Origin: Pyrocephalus nanus
Lineage: Eukaryota; Chordata; Aves; Passeriformes; Tyrannidae
Assembly: GCA_038380795.1 (NCBI GenBank)
Contig: CM076272.1
Coordinates: 3,773,501 to 3,837,500 of the forward strand
DNA length: 64,000 nucleotides
Reading direction: 5' to 3'
Shown here: positions 40,601 to 55,600 of the stretch, piece after piece
Layout of the letters: the number at the start of each line of letters is the position of its first letter
Numbering within the stretch: position 1 is the first letter of the stretch
Program-made: the position numbers and the translations under genes
The notes under the pieces: model-generated
Told to the model about the DNA's origin: nothing
What the model saw: the letters and a program-made list of their open reading frames with translations, nothing else
Database searches by the model: none

Positions 40601-43600
40601 CAAAGTGCTAAAAGTCAAATTAATGAGATTTAGGCACGAAGAGGAAGAAGGGGGGAAAGAAAAAGCTGATGCAGCAACCCTTTTATTTTGCCTAGGAAAT
40701 ACTGTCCCGGATCAAAGAGCCATCCATCTGAGGTCAGTATCCTGTCTCCCACAATGGTCAGCACCAGCCTTTACAGGAAAGCCTGGGAAGGGCTGTAATG
40801 GACAATCATGGAATGCCCAATCCACGGGGGAGGCTCGTGCCACTGCTCGTCAGCCAGTGATTCGCTTAATGCCCCAGAGCAGAGGGGTTTATGGCCCTTA
40901 TAAATGGGTTTTATTCTGCTCAGTCAAAAGGAGCTCAGCTCTGCAGATGTCCTCATTATACATCCAAGTGGAATTTTTTTTTTTCTCCTCTCTTTTCTTT
41001 TGGAAGCCTGTTAGGCATTAGCTCATGGTGCCAATTCCCACACGTTAACGAGATGGTGGATAAAACAGTAAACATTTTCACTTTAAAGGGCTGAAAATCC
41101 CACTAAGTTATTACTCTTAAAGTGCAAGCAAACATCAGGAGCACCTGATCAGATTCATATCATTTTGTATTTATCACATCCTCTGCTCCTTGCCTTGCCC
41201 AAACAACCCCGCAGCAGAAAGTCCACAAAGCAGCAATTTCACAAGCTGCGGCAGATCCTCTTCCTGCTCCTCAGAGGTGACAACTCCCGTGGGGGGAATA
41301 GAGGTGGAGCTGTTTCCAAACCCTCTGAACGCTCCGTGGCTCCATCCATCCCCTCTGGCCACCCCAAAAAGCCTCGATTTGCTCTGTTCTCTGCAGAGCC
41401 TCCATTTTGCCTCAGAGTGTCAGTGCAGATGAGGAGCCCAGAAACAGCCCCGGGGGACCTGCAGAGCACTGGGAACGATCACATTACCAGCCCCAAGTTA
41501 TCCCTCAGCTGAGCCCCAGCAACCACAGTCACACCCAACAGGAAAACAGGGAATTACTTCTCTCTCTGAGGTCTCTAGGAAGAGTCAGGCTTGGCTTTTA
41601 CACCCCAAAAATGCCCCCTCGTGAATTAATTAAAGCTGCGAAGCCTTTACTCTGCTGGGGCAGGATCAAGCCCCTTCCCCCCCCTGCTCCTCCAGCAACT
41701 TGGTGCCACCCTCAAAGCCACCCACTTTTCCCCAATCCAATTTAGGGAATAGCATTAACTTGTACAGAAGGGACTTTCATCCAGCTCTCCTTGGACGCTG
41801 ACCAGATGGAGAGTGAAAGGGAAGGTCATGGATAAAGCTCCTCAGGCGAACAAGCTGCTAATACAGAAGTATTAAGAAGTATCCACTTTTTAATATAATG
41901 CATTCATCCCAAACACACCTTTACTCTTCTCCAGACTCCCCCAGCTCAGCAGCTGGAAAAACACACAAAGTATATTTATCCAAATGCTCCTGTGAAAGGC
42001 ACAAACATCATCTGCACCAGTGTAAAATAAAGGCTTAAACATTTCCAAGGAGACCGCTCCAGCTGGAGCAGGAACAGCACTGAGATCTGACCTCCCCACA
42101 CCTTGGACACCTTCCCTTCCTCAGGTTTGCTTTTAAACAAGGCCAAAGTGTCCTAAGATTTCATTTGTAAACTAAATATAAACTCCCCTAATAGACATTT
42201 ATATAGAAACATAAATTTAAGCTAAACTAAGCTAAACATGTTTATACATAGAGTATAAATTTATCAACTAAGAGAAAACCTCTAGTTTGTTTTCCGCCCA
42301 TAAAATTTCCTTATACAGAAGAGAAACTACAGCAGGAACAAAACTACTTCCATCCTTCTTCCACTTGAGCATGCAGATGGAATAACTTCCTTTCCATCCT
42401 TTCCTGCAGCACTACTCCAAGTACCATGGCCCAGACCGGGCAGAGAATGATTCTGGGTTTGGCCCTGGAAAATTCTCTGTATTTTCCAGAGCAAGCTGTG
42501 GCTGAGTGTTTCCTTGGATCTCTCCTCCCCCAGGCCTCTCTGAGGAAAGCCGAGGCGATAAAGTCTTTATTGGAAACCCCCACTGCTCCAACAGGAAAGG
42601 CTGAAAAACGAGTATCATGGGACGATTGGATGCTGAAGCCGAGCGGATCTTTTCACAGGCGGCTGCAAGGCTTGTCAGGGGCCATGATGGATTACTGTCA
42701 TCTGGCAGCATCAGGATTAATGATCCGGAGGTCAGAGGGGAGAATTCCAGAGGGAAAGGTCAGCAGCCGGGGGCACAGCATAAGACTTGTTGCCTTTTGA
42801 TGGCAAACTCATTTTACTGTACTTTCCAAGCCTCCCTCTCCTGCCAGCTCTCAGAAATTCTGTATGCCTGAAGCCTTGCCTGACTTCAGGAGGGAGAGGA
42901 AGATGACTGGTTCCTCTCAGAGTTTTCTCGGAAAACAAACTTTTCTTCCTTTTAATATGACCCCAGCTACGTAACTTGGCTCATTCCTGCAAGGAATCAG
43001 TCAAACAGGGGGCACAAGGAGCCTTTTTCCACTGCAAAAAGGGAAGATGCAGAGTTGATGGGAGATCTCAGGAAGACAAACTCTAGGGCAGGCAAACTCT
43101 GGAAGGGAAGTCATCCCATAGCCCACAGGCTCCTGGTTTTCTGAGGAGAAAGACAGCTGTAGCTACAATTGAGATTTCTGGAATAAAGAGTTTCCCTGGA
43201 GGAAGGCTGACTGTAGCTATAAACATCTCTGTCCTTCAAGGGAATTTCACCCCTTCAAAAGCCTCTTCTGTTCCAGCCAGATGGAAGAGAAGCCTCGAGG
43301 GCTTATCTGGAGAGGCCTCAATGTCCCCCCTCTGTCACCTGCTCTGGAGAGGCAGCAACTGTTTGATTTCCACTCTTCAAAAGCTATTTGAGCAGTTGAG
43401 GAAGCTGTGAACCCTAGAAAACCTTGGAATGGCTGGCTTTACACCTATGAACCAGCTCCTGGGGAAGGGGGTTTGGCCAAGCCATTGGCATATGCAGGCT
43501 CTGCTCCCTCACTCAGCTGTCCCTGGCTGAGGGACTAAACTTTGGACCATCATCTTCCTAACCCACCCAACCATGCTGCCCAAGGGGGTTTGTTTTCCTC

Positions 43601-46600
43601 TCCTAGCCAGACTTCAGACTTGGATCTCAACCTGAAGGTGCAGACTGATGAAAACTGCCCCAGAGCCTGTTTTTAACCAAACTATAGGAAATGAGTCCCC
43701 TCTAATTTTTCAGGGATTTGCTTGGCTTTCCAAGTCTTCCATGATGGAGATTCCCTCCCAAGGGCCACTCTCCCCACTGCAGGGATTTCCCCACCATCAA
43801 GCAGCCTAAGCTATGACTCATCCTGCATGCAGGAGACAAAGAACACTTAATTACATCCATCCCGTAGCACTGCTTTTCCCATTACCTCCCACTTTTGCTA
43901 TCCAATTTACCTCCAGAAGTGTCCATTTTATAGTAAGAAACAAAGGGGGTAAGAATCCCAAATGTCTATTCTGCAGAGCAACATTTAAATTGCAATAAAG
44001 CATGTTCTGGATTGAAAAACAGGCATAGAAAATGCATTTTTAAGCCACAACTTGTAACAGGTAAAGAGGAAGCTGTTCTTCCCACTCTAAATATGTTCAA
44101 AAGAGAAATAATATCAGATAGCCAAAAGGAACAGTTTTCCCTGGGAAACTGGAAAAGCCTACAATGGTTTAAAATAATATTGAACCAAATCTTGATGAGA
44201 ACTTCATGTTTCCTTGAGGGGAGGCAGGGTAATTACTTGGTGTCTATGATGTCCCAGGCTAAACAGAGGGAAAATTCGGCTTCTACAGCGATGAACATGA
44301 GCAAATCAACTTGAACCCTGCGCTGCCTCAGCTCCTGGTTTGCTCGAATACCTCTCCAAGGACAAATCCTGGTTGGCTTCAGGAAAAGCTGGGGCTTCAG
44401 CCACCCCAGCTGCCTGAGTTTTATTTGTTGGTTTGGCTCACTCAGCGTTACAGTGAAAAGCAAAGGGATCCAGAAGGGAAAGCACCTCTCTCCTCCCCGC
44501 TGTGCCACACAGCTGATCTCCCGCTCCTCTAGGCATGGCATTCCCACCTCCCAACAGGAATGTCACTACCTGATCTGCAGCCTGCAGCCCATTAGACACT
44601 TCTATCCGAGCGGGAGCCAGGATAGAGGGTAATCAATCATGCTCTATTTGACAGGGGGCCACTTCTTATCTGCACCCCTTCAAAGCCATCAGTCCCTCCT
44701 TCCTCCCTGAGTGGGGCTGACAGCAGCCCCTTATCGAATTTCGGCAGTCCCTTATCAGATTTCAGCTCCTGAACTGGCATCCAGTGCCCTGCTCACATTA
44801 GCCAAGGCTTCCAGCCACATTAACCTTCCCCTGGAAGAGAGAGCCCATGGAGATTTGTCCTCCTGTACCCAGCTGGGTCCAATAAATTCCATGGTACCAA
44901 TTTCTTCACCAGATGTTGAACCCTTGTGCAGTGATTGGTGGGTTTCCATACGTAAGACCTCGGAAACACAGGGATAGAACTCTTCTTCTCCAGGCAAGGA
45001 GAGGTAGAAATATACTTGGATAGCTGCAGGGTCATCTCTTGAGTGCTGAGCCACTTCTGCAGGAGTTCATAATTAATTTAAAAAAAGTGATGTTAAATTT
45101 TAGGGGGGGAAGAGGAAGTATCGATGTAAGAAAGGACTTGAGAAGAGCAGGGTTTAAGACACAAACATCCAGTTTTGGGGTGCTGGAGAAAGGTGACAAA
45201 ATTCAACACCTCAGTCTGCAGGTGTGGCAAAAAAAAAATGCCTCTGACTCCATCAGTCAGTTCTGTACATCCCAGACAGGAGCTCCTGAGACTGGGATCC
45301 TCAGCTACAGCAGGTGGAATCACCTGAATAAGCTGCAGAAAGGCGGATGCCAAGCAACAACACTCAATAAACTTCAAATTAATTTCCTCTGCACCCTGCC
45401 CCGTGCCAACCCAGTTCACAGTCAAAGATTTCAGCTGCTCAAACATTCCTCACCCTGACTAAACTTAAAACAAATCTCCTGTAAGCCAGAACCAAGCAAA
45501 CTCCTCACACTCTTTTCCCATTAATTATACTCTGCAGCTTCCAGTATGATTTTCCTTTGGAGCTACAGCGATATATACTATAAAACACCATTTTCATCAG
45601 CTTTAAACTGAGGGATAATTAATTATTTGAACTGAAATGTTTATTTTCCCAGAAAAGATTTTTTTATAGATTTTTCCAGAGGGAAGCTTACAGGCTTTTT
45701 CCAAATTAGAGAAAAAATGTCTGCTTGTAATGAATGCTTTGATGTATAAAAAACAGGGAGAAAAATCTGGGTTTTATGGGAAAGACCTGCTGTTAACTGT
45801 TCCTAAATTATTGGAATTTGCAGGTAAACTCCCCAAAATATCAATTTCTGGTGGAGGCTTAAGGTTGATCATCAAGACATTCTCTGCAACATTTTTGGGA
45901 TGCTAGAGGGAACCCTGCTTCAGGGATGGGACTCCTTCCCAGAGGAGCTGGGTTCATGTTGCTTGGAGCCCCCAGGCACTTGGCTTTGTGCTTGTTTTAA
46001 ATCCTACCATCTCTTCCAGGTGTGTAAGTGCATGGAGTGGTGGATTCTGTTCCCAGCCACTGAGCTTGAGCCACTTAAAGAAGGGAGGAATGTTACCTGA
46101 ATGGCAGTTCCCTCTACAAATTAGGGAAAATCCATTCTTTCAAACAACAGAACGGAAAAACCTAAAATATTTCATGGATCCCCACTGCATTCCACTTGCA
46201 CAAGACACAGGTCACTCTATGTCAAAACAGGTGACCAAAGAAGCTCTTGAGGGAAGCAGAGGAGACAGAGATGTAGCTGTGTACAAATCAAAGGGTTTGA
46301 GAGGGGAAAAAACACTTTTCCTGGTTCATTGGGGCCATCCAGAAGAAACCTATGCAGTGCTTCGAGTGGGAATTTTCCACTGTAGAGCATCACCTGCTAT
46401 TTAGGGAAGCATTTGCTGCAGCACTGAGCAGGTAGCACGAGCAAAGGATGCTGAGAATTTATGTCTATTGATGTCTCATTTAGAGAACTACATTGCTTAA
46501 TTCAGAGTCAAAAATATCTCCAGAGGATCAAAAGAAGACACCTGGAAAATTGAATCAAGTGGAAGAATGAAGCCTATTCCCTAAACAAACATTGCATAAA

Positions 46601-49600
46601 CAACCACTTGGCCTAGAGATAAAAGAATCCATCAGTAAATGCTGCTGTCAGTCTCCTGGATTTGTTGTATTTCCACATCCAAAGTGCCCAGCCAGAGCAC
46701 ACAACAGCAGGAAAACATTAAAACCACACGGTCAGGCTTACAAAGCCCCTTCTATGTACGTACACATCAAGCACCAGAATGGTCAAGCCATCTGGGAAAA
46801 CCAAGGTCACACAGGAACCTTGAACAGAATTAGTAGAGCTGTACAATCGGAGACATTTTATGAGGGTTTCACAAAGGCAGGACTTCAAATGAACAAAGCA
46901 GCTTCCCTGGAAAGGAGCCTTTCCTAATCCACCACGGCACGCACTCGGGGCTCTTCCCCAGCAAAGCTTTTCTCTAGAGGAACGTCTTGCACGAACACTG
47001 ATCCTTTCAGGGATGTAACAATCCCACTGTTCCAAAGTGGAAGATGCCAAGTCTGAGCTGAGGAAATGAACTTGCCCATCTGGCTACAGACATTTCTGTA
47101 ATAAAATTATTTCAGTTAATACAAAAGATGTGGGAACACAAGATACCCTGAGTTATTGGAACGGAGGCACTTAAGGGCACTTATGAAACTGCTCCTGCCT
47201 GCAGTGTCTTCAGAGGCAGGTGGAACAAATCCAGCTTCCGTGCCTGTGATGCAACTCACTCCACAGTGCACTAACAGGGAATCCTCAGTCTGTGCCTTCA
47301 TGCAGCAGGACGTTACAAATACAACAGGTTTGGGTTGGAAGGACCTTGAAGCCCATCCAGTCCCACCCCCTGCCACGGGCAAGGACACCTTCCACTAGCC
47401 CAGGTTGCTCCAAGCCCTGTCCAATCTGGCCTTGGACACTTCCAGGGATGGGGCAGCCACAGCTTCTCTGGCCAACCTGAGCCAGGGCCTCAGCACCAAA
47501 CACAGCTCTGAAAACCAAACCTGAAGGCTCAGCGTGTCACAAGACAGCAGGTGAGCAATGGAAGTAGAGGGAAAGCACTGCTGAAGCTGTTTATCCCTTC
47601 TCAGTGCCAGGAAAGAAAGACAGCCTTTGCTGTGAGACTGTGGGAGAAGTGAGGAAAGGGAAGGTGGAAGTGAGGATACAAGTCCCAGCACTGCTTTGAA
47701 GCCAGTCCTGCACACCAATCACTCCCTTCAGCCTCTCCCCACCTGCCCCCTCAATCACAGCCATGGTGGGACCCATTCCCCTAAACACATCCAAGGAATA
47801 AAACACCCAACAAAGGAAGAGTTACAGCTTCCCTCTCATCTCCCTCTTCCATCATTATTGCTGCTGAAGGGCCATTTTATCACTTGCAGCTGCAGTCATT
47901 CAGCGACAACCTGCTGTGCTCAGAGGCAGAGGAGACCTGCACATTTGATCTGCATTAAGGCTGTTTCATGGCTTCCCATTTCGAGATACATTCCTAAAGC
48001 AGCACCAACAACCAAACCTTTTCATCCCTCCAGCTCCTTGGTAGCTCCTGTGAAATCTCTCATTTATCTTTCACATCAGGCTTGCTTTGCTTCAGCGTCA
48101 GTTTTTGATCTGTGCCCCAAATCCATCAGCCCCAAACAAGGGCTGGCGCTTCTGTGGCTCCTCCTGGACAACAGCAAATCCCTGTTTTTACAGCAGCAAT
48201 GTTTTTATTGGCAGAGCTGCTTTCCATCCCCTTCAGACACGAGGTGCAAATTAAGCAGCTCTTCACACGTACCAGCTAAGAAACAAAGCACTTTGCTCTC
48301 AGATGCAAGGAGCCCACATTGGAGCCAAATTTGGGGGGGGGGCTCTCTCAGACCAAGGAAGCTGTTCAGCCTTGGGTTAGGATGTTTGTTGGCACATAAA
48401 GCACAGGGAGGAGAAATGAGGCCTGAGTCCTTATCATTATCCCACGATAACTTTGCTGCAAAGCTCTCGAAACAGGACACAGTGGGTATGTTCACCTGCT
48501 CATTAGAAAACCAAAACCCTGGGAAGAGCAGGAATGGGGAAAGTGGACACACAGCTTCTAAGAAAACATGTCAAGTCAAAATATTTCCTCTGCTGAAGAC
48601 ACAGCAGCTCAGATTAAGGACAGAGGAGAAGCCACCTCCCACAGCTCAGCATATACTGTCCAGATTTCCCGTCAACCTGAGGGAACTTGGCTCCCTGGAA
48701 TCCTTCTGCCTATTTATTTCAGGGGTGCCCACATATAAAGCAAGCCCACAATTGCCTTGTGTACCCTAAGTTCAAGCCAGTCCCCCAGAGCAGGGCCAAA
48801 CCTTTCCAGCCCCTCTGGCAGAGGGCTCTCGGCATCTCTTCCCCATGGCTGCAGAGCTCTTCCATTTCATTATCAGCCTACTAGCAAGCAGGAAAACAAG
48901 GGAGTCTCCAGGAAACAAATACACTTGGAAATACCCAGCTGATTAAAAGCTAAACTCCTCCAGCAACCAGCTGGTGACCAGCTCAGCCCTGGCTCTGGGA
49001 ACGTGTCAATTATAAATAATTAAAAGGGAATAGGAAGGAGACACTGAAGTATTCAGCAGATTTCTCTCCAGGCATCTGGGGGTTTTTGTTGCTGCCAATC
49101 ACTCCCTGCAGACTGTTGTCCTGTCTCTCAAACACCAGCCCTTACCTGAACAAGTGAGCTCAGGTTAACATTTGCAAGGGAATTAATTAATCCTGGTTGT
49201 GCCTCTGCACATGAAAGCCAAAAATATCAGCAAAAACCCCAGCTCTTAATTTTTAATAACTTGTAAGCATAACCTCAAACTGCTGGAGAGGGAAAATCCA
49301 CACAGGTCAGCTACAGGACAGGAGAAACGGACATAGATATGAAGAGCACATTTGGACAGCCCTCCCTCCACTTGTGATCCAGTCTGCTGGAGGGACGGAT
49401 CTGAAGATGAAGAGTTCAAAAGACAGCTGGCACCCTTAGAGGGATAAGAAGAGAGCACCACAAATGTTCAGAGAGGAATATTTTATACCATACCCCACAT
49501 ATGAATATATTTTAATTATGAACAGTTTGCAATGGGAACTGAATTTTGGTAACTAGGGGACAGAAAGAGTCTTGTGGGATATCACACAGTATCCCCACTC

Positions 49601-52600
49601 TGTTACACAGAATTCCTAACTGGAAAGCTGACACATTGGGAATCCACAGGAAAAGGTGGCTTGGTGTCTATTTTCCCAGTCCCCAGCTGGCATGTCACAG
49701 CAGTGACAATGACTGTGAAGGCATTCACACACGTCACCGAAATCAAACACGAGACACGACAACTGAAAGGGAGACCAGAGAGTTCTCAGTGCTGCTCTGC
49801 CTTGCTTCAAAAGTCCTCAGGGATTTGGGGACCTTCAGTGCAGGGACATCATCAGTACTGGGTAGGAGGGTAAAGAAATAATGCCTGTGGAATTAAGTTA
49901 TAGAGCAGAAGAACTTTCCTACTGCATTCCTCATCTCCCAAGGGAAATATCTCAAGCCTCAGCTCTGCTCTTCCACCTGATCTGCCAGTTCAAGGCCTGG
50001 ATTTGTTCTTTCAAACTCAGGAGGGAAGAATTCACTCCCCTGCCCTATTTTACTGATTGAGTTGAAACAAATGCTCACTCACCCCTCTTCTGCATGAAAA
50101 TGAAGAGGTCATCCAGGAACTCTTTCCGCTCAGGATCACTATCCAGTTCATAGAGCTGGGGGGAAAACAAATAAAAATGAAGGTACAATCCACAATGAGA
50201 AAATAAAGTGATATTGGCTTCTTCTGGTGTTTGCACTGGAGGGGTGAAAGGAAACCACCGGCCAAAAGGAAAGACAAGGAAAGATTCCTGAGCAACTTTG
50301 TGGCCAGGGCTGCAGTGACACTCTGAGGACCCTCACCATACCCTGCCTTGCTCAGCCCCTCAGGAACTCATCTAGGCACAGAGACTGGCATCCCAAAGGA
50401 AAAGAGGATTTCCTGAATCATTAAGGTTGGAAAAGACCTCCAAGATCATCAAGTCCCAGCCTTCACCTCAGTTAACAGCACCACTAGAGAGCAGGGTTTG
50501 AAGCCACTGGGAAGAAAAGGGGACAGAAACTATGAAAGTAAGTTGGAAAGGAAGAGCAGACAACCAACAGGAAGGTGACAGGGGTTTGGGGCAGACCAGT
50601 GGTACCTTTGTGGCACCAGAGAGGTAAAACTTCCCTGCAGTGCCTCCTAAACTCACAATTCCCTCCTTCACAGATTGTCACATAAGTGCTAAACTCCAAG
50701 TGCCTTGAAGGAGGAGATGAAAGAACAGAGCTTTCCTGTAACTATTAGTGCCTGTAAGGGAAGGCTCCTCTAAACAAACCAAAAGCCTTCAAAAATATCA
50801 GGAACCACCCTAGAATCAAGTTGCTGCAGAAATAATTTTTACTAAAGGGCTTAAAACCTCCAAGGAATTAAAATAAAGTTCCACAGGCACTGTATTCCAA
50901 AAGAGAGGAACTGTATATGAGTATTATCCCCTGATTTTTCAGAAGAGGCAGACATGATTGTCATCTTACAACCACTTCTGGAATAGAAAAATCTAATTTT
51001 CACCTATCAAGAGCCCTGTGAGGCCAAAAAGTGACGGGCTGGAAGGGCTGAAGTGAGGCTCTCACTGAGATCCAGGGAGATACAGAACAAGACTGAAGGC
51101 AATGCTGTACATGAAGAATTTAATTCCTTTTCTTGTTTGCATTGAGAAACAATCCTGCAACAACCCCAAGGAATTTTCTTTTTTTGGTTGTAGCTACTCT
51201 TGTGGAGCACTTCAATGGAAAAGCAAAGATTCCTTGGGAAATACATATTTTGGCCTCCCTGTAGGTGCTGCAAGCTACTTGGTATTCATCCAGTCCAAAG
51301 AAGAGGGGGGCTTTTTGGGCTCATTTCCTGGGAATCCCTCCTTTCTCACCCAGCTCTGGGAAGAGAACACCCTGGTGTGTTTGCACAACAATTATCTGCC
51401 CCAGCAGAAAGGGCCAGCTCAGTTTAAAATGAATTCCTGCAGCTGGTGTGACCCACAGATGCCACATTCAAATCCACGAGCACAGGACTAAGCAGCTTTC
51501 AGAAAGAAAATATTCTCCTTCCAGATGGAAAGAGCATGGACTAAAATTTTAAAATTCAAAAGCCTGGTTATTAATTCTTACTTCCAACTATAATCCAGTG
51601 ACCAAAGGCAACAAAATAGCTCAAAACAGCAGGTTTGTAGGCAGAGCTGCAGGACAAAACATCTTTCTCACAAATTCACCATAGAGCAATAAATAGTGAG
51701 GGCTCTACAGTCACTCCCTGTCATGGATCAGGGGGAGAATTCCCCCAAGTTACCCCTTCCTCAAAATCCTCATGATCAGACTGACCTTGGCAAAGTCTCG
51801 TGAGATTTCTCTTCCTCGGCATCCATCACCATCATCACTCCAGGTCACGCTGCCGTTCTAGGGAGAGAGAAATGAAAGGATGAAAGGATTCCCAGGGAAT
51901 TTGTGGACAATTCCAGAAAGCTACCAATGTGTATCTGGGGGCACAAAAATGCGCAAAAGCAGCTGCTGGCTTAGACCAGGATGACAAGAAAGATGGGGGG
52001 CATTTGTGTATTCGTCACAGCCTGTTTTCCTGGAATCTCTGACACTCACACAAAATGGGAAGGGGCATTTTGCCTTCCAGGCAGCTGCTGAAGGTAAGTT
52101 TTCCAGCTCTAAGGCTTTTTTCCTCCCCACAGAAATTATTTCCAAAGTGTTGTCTTGATGCCAGGGAAAACCTTTCTAGAGGGAAGTCCTCAACACCTCC
52201 AACAGCCACATTCCTTCATCTCCTAAAGAGAATAACTCCCCTGTAGCAGGTGCTCTGCTGTAATGAAGTCCAGCACCTGGAGAGATGCTGCTTTTGCTCC
52301 CCATGTCCCATCTTTTTTCCAAGAGCACACCCCAGAACTCCCCTGGCATCCTTCCTTTCCGTTCTCCACATGACACTCCATACACTTGGAAAAAGCCCTG
52401 CTACCCCCCACTATGCTTGCCTACAAGCCTAAGACCAGAAAGAGGAAAATAATCCCCCTGGAAAGCTGCTTGCCAACCCAGAACCCTTACTCCTGGAAGG
52501 ATGTGGATTTTCCCCACAGAAATGGAAAGCTCAGCTTTGCTGGATTAAGGCTCATTCTTAGACATTAAAAGGATTACACCAGTTAGGCCTATTCCACTTG

Positions 52601-55600
52601 GTAAATCATCATTCTGGAATGACCACCAAGGGCTGGAAACCAGCAGCTCCAGCTGTATGGCAGGACCAGGATGACTGTGAAATAAGGCCAAGCATCTTTA
52701 AAAGACTCCACAAAGCTCCAGTACAGCAGTTGCTGCTGAGCCACTCAAGGAAAGAGAAGAGCCAGACCTACCTGGCCAGGTAGGCTCGACTGCCCTGTCA
52801 TGATAAACACCAGGACAGAAAAGACAGCATGAGGTTTCAGCACCCCCAAAAACCACCCCATGGGAATCAGGGAGGTGCTCCAATATCCAAAATCTTGGGA
52901 GTCATCTGGCTGTGACACACACATTGAATTACAAAGATGAATAGCTCTCGTCAAGGACAGGCAAAGCTCCGTTTCCCCCTTTCAAACACACTGCAGTGAG
53001 CTGCCCTAATGCCTGCTGATTTAGTTTGAGCCAGTAATTCCTGCTGGAAAGTCAATTATCCAGTGAGTCCCATCAGCTGAAAGATATTTAATGGGGGATT
53101 ATTGCCACTTCTGTTATGTCAGCTGTTTATTACGGCAGATCAATTCCCAGCCCTCTCTCTGTAGGAAGATATCTGAAGACTGGTTTTGTTCACAGGAGGA
53201 TTCATCCTTGTGTCCTTTCTCCTGGAGTCTCTCTCTCCAGCAGAGATTAAAACCACAGGTTTTTGGCTAATTATGGAAACATCCAGCTGCTCCTAAAACC
53301 CCACTGACTGTTAACTTGGATCCAACCTAAGCCAACACTCAGTGGAAGGGAAAGAAGGAGGCAGCAGATATTTCCCACCCTCAGCTTTACACACTCCAAG
53401 GCAAAAGGATTTGCAAAGGTTTTCAGTTTTCTGACCCTTTTCTTAGGCTGTTTCCTTCCCAAGTTTGGATTTGGCTATAGATCCAGACAGCAATACTGCT
53501 TGTGGTGTTAAAATAGGTGCTCCAAGAAGCAAACCACTTGCTCCCATAGGGAATTTTGGTCGAGAGCTCATTCCGCTATGTTTGAGGACAGGGACAAGAA
53601 AGAAGTGGGCTTAAAGGAGAGAATTCACTCCTGCCAGTGGGTTTGAACTCGGTATAATTTCCAGGAATAAAACTTTTAAAGGGATTAAAGACTCTTCAGA
53701 AGCTAAAAAGTTAACCAGAACAAGTTTTACTGGTCCTCTATGAAGAAAAAGGGTAATTAGAAGAGAATGACAAGGTTTGTTACAGAGAGTAAGCAGACTA
53801 CCTGCACCCTACTTCCCACAGCCCCATCCTGAGATTGTGGAGAGCATAGGAGCAATGCTCCCCCACACCTCGTTGATGAAAAGGAGCTTAAAGTGAGCTG
53901 AAGCCATCAGTGTTTGGCCATATGTCCAGAAAATCAGGAGAGATGGATATCACCTGGCATGACACGAAATGATCCAGCGTGAGGGACAGTATTAGCATTT
54001 CCTCCTGTAGTAGCTGGAAAGGTTTAAAGCCAGCTTCCACTTCCCACATTAAGCTATCAGAGGAGATAAGGAGAGGGTTCCTCACTCACCTCAATGCAAG
54101 GGTGGGCTGTGGAAACGTGGGGACAGAGCACAGATTTGGTTTGGGGAGCGGAGCTGGCAAAGCCTCAGGCTAGCATGGAATGTCAGCTCAGCAGCAGGAA
54201 TAAAGATGTGTTTATCCAGAGAACAGAGCACAAGCACCAACAGGCCCTTTCCCAGGCCTCAGCTTGGATCTGGAGGGACTATTCCACTCACCAAAACTTT
54301 TGGGGCTGTGCCAAGGCTACAACCAAAGACACCAAATATTGGTGGCGGTTCAAACGGCAACTTGAGCACAGCTGGGACAGGTAAATCACTAAAGAGCTCC
54401 AGAGGTGTTCCAAATATAATGGAGCAGAATAAGCTCCATTCTGCCCAGCAAGAGAGCTCAGCAGGAGCTTTGGATCAAGCTTCCTTTCCATTCCTGCTTG
54501 GAAAACAAAAAGTGACCCTATGCTGAGCAGCCTCCTCTGTAGGAACGGCAGGAACCTGAGAAATCAATATATCCTCACAAGTCATTAAAAGACCTTTGTA
54601 TAAGCCAGGCAATAGTAGCAGGAAGGAAAAAACACTGCTCAGAGAGGCAGGTCATTCCCTGGGGAGAGTCCTGCCTCTCCCCCCACCCAAATCCAGGGAA
54701 TTTGCTGATGTTTGACAAACAGCCCTTGCATTACCATGGCCAAGAATTTCCCTGGTTTCTCAAAGAAAGAGGTGGTAGAGGTGGCACTGGATGTGCTCAA
54801 ACCCCTGATACAAAGGCTGAGAGGGAAGGCAGAAGTGTCAGGAAGCTGCTGGCAGAGCCAGGGAGTCTTCCCCGTGCCACAGACACCTCAGAGGCCACCA
54901 GAGTGCCCTGGGCTGCCCCTCCCCGAGAGGCTGCAGGCCTGGCTTCAGGAGCAATTATATCTGCACCTATTTTAGGATTACTCCCTAACCACCTGGAATA
55001 TCTTATTAGAGGGGAGCTCAGATGTCCAAAGCAATTTTGGTTTCCAATCCCACATTCAAGCCCCAGAGTTAACCCTGAATTGCCGAGCAGACAGAGGAGG
55101 AGATGACAAACACTTCCCTGCCTCGCCCAGCTCATTCTTTGGAGGACAAAAACCTTCCAAACAAGGGGAATAAAAACTTCTGGCGTGAAACTCGAACTCC
55201 TTCTGCACCTCCTCGCTACAGAACTTCAGTTTGGACAGAGGCTTTAGGCCACAAATCTGCTGAAATATCAAAATATCCACTTAGGGGTGAGGCTGAACAA
55301 GAAAACCCCTCCCCTACCCCATGGGTGGACTGAAAGCACCGAGTCAATGGAAAGGTACAGGGGCAGCAATTTCAGGATTATCAGAGAATCCACAGAAATT
55401 CCTTTTGTGGGTAGAGTTAAGCCTTAGGAAGTGAAACAGATGCTATTATAAAGAAAACTGTTGTACTACAAAACGCCGATAAGATCAGGGCTGCTGCCCT
55501 GAGCTGCAAGTTCTCAAGCACAGGGAGCCAAGTTATAATTACTGCCTGCACAAGCTCTGCTGGAACTAGAATCAACCCTTCCCAGCTTTACTAATAACAG

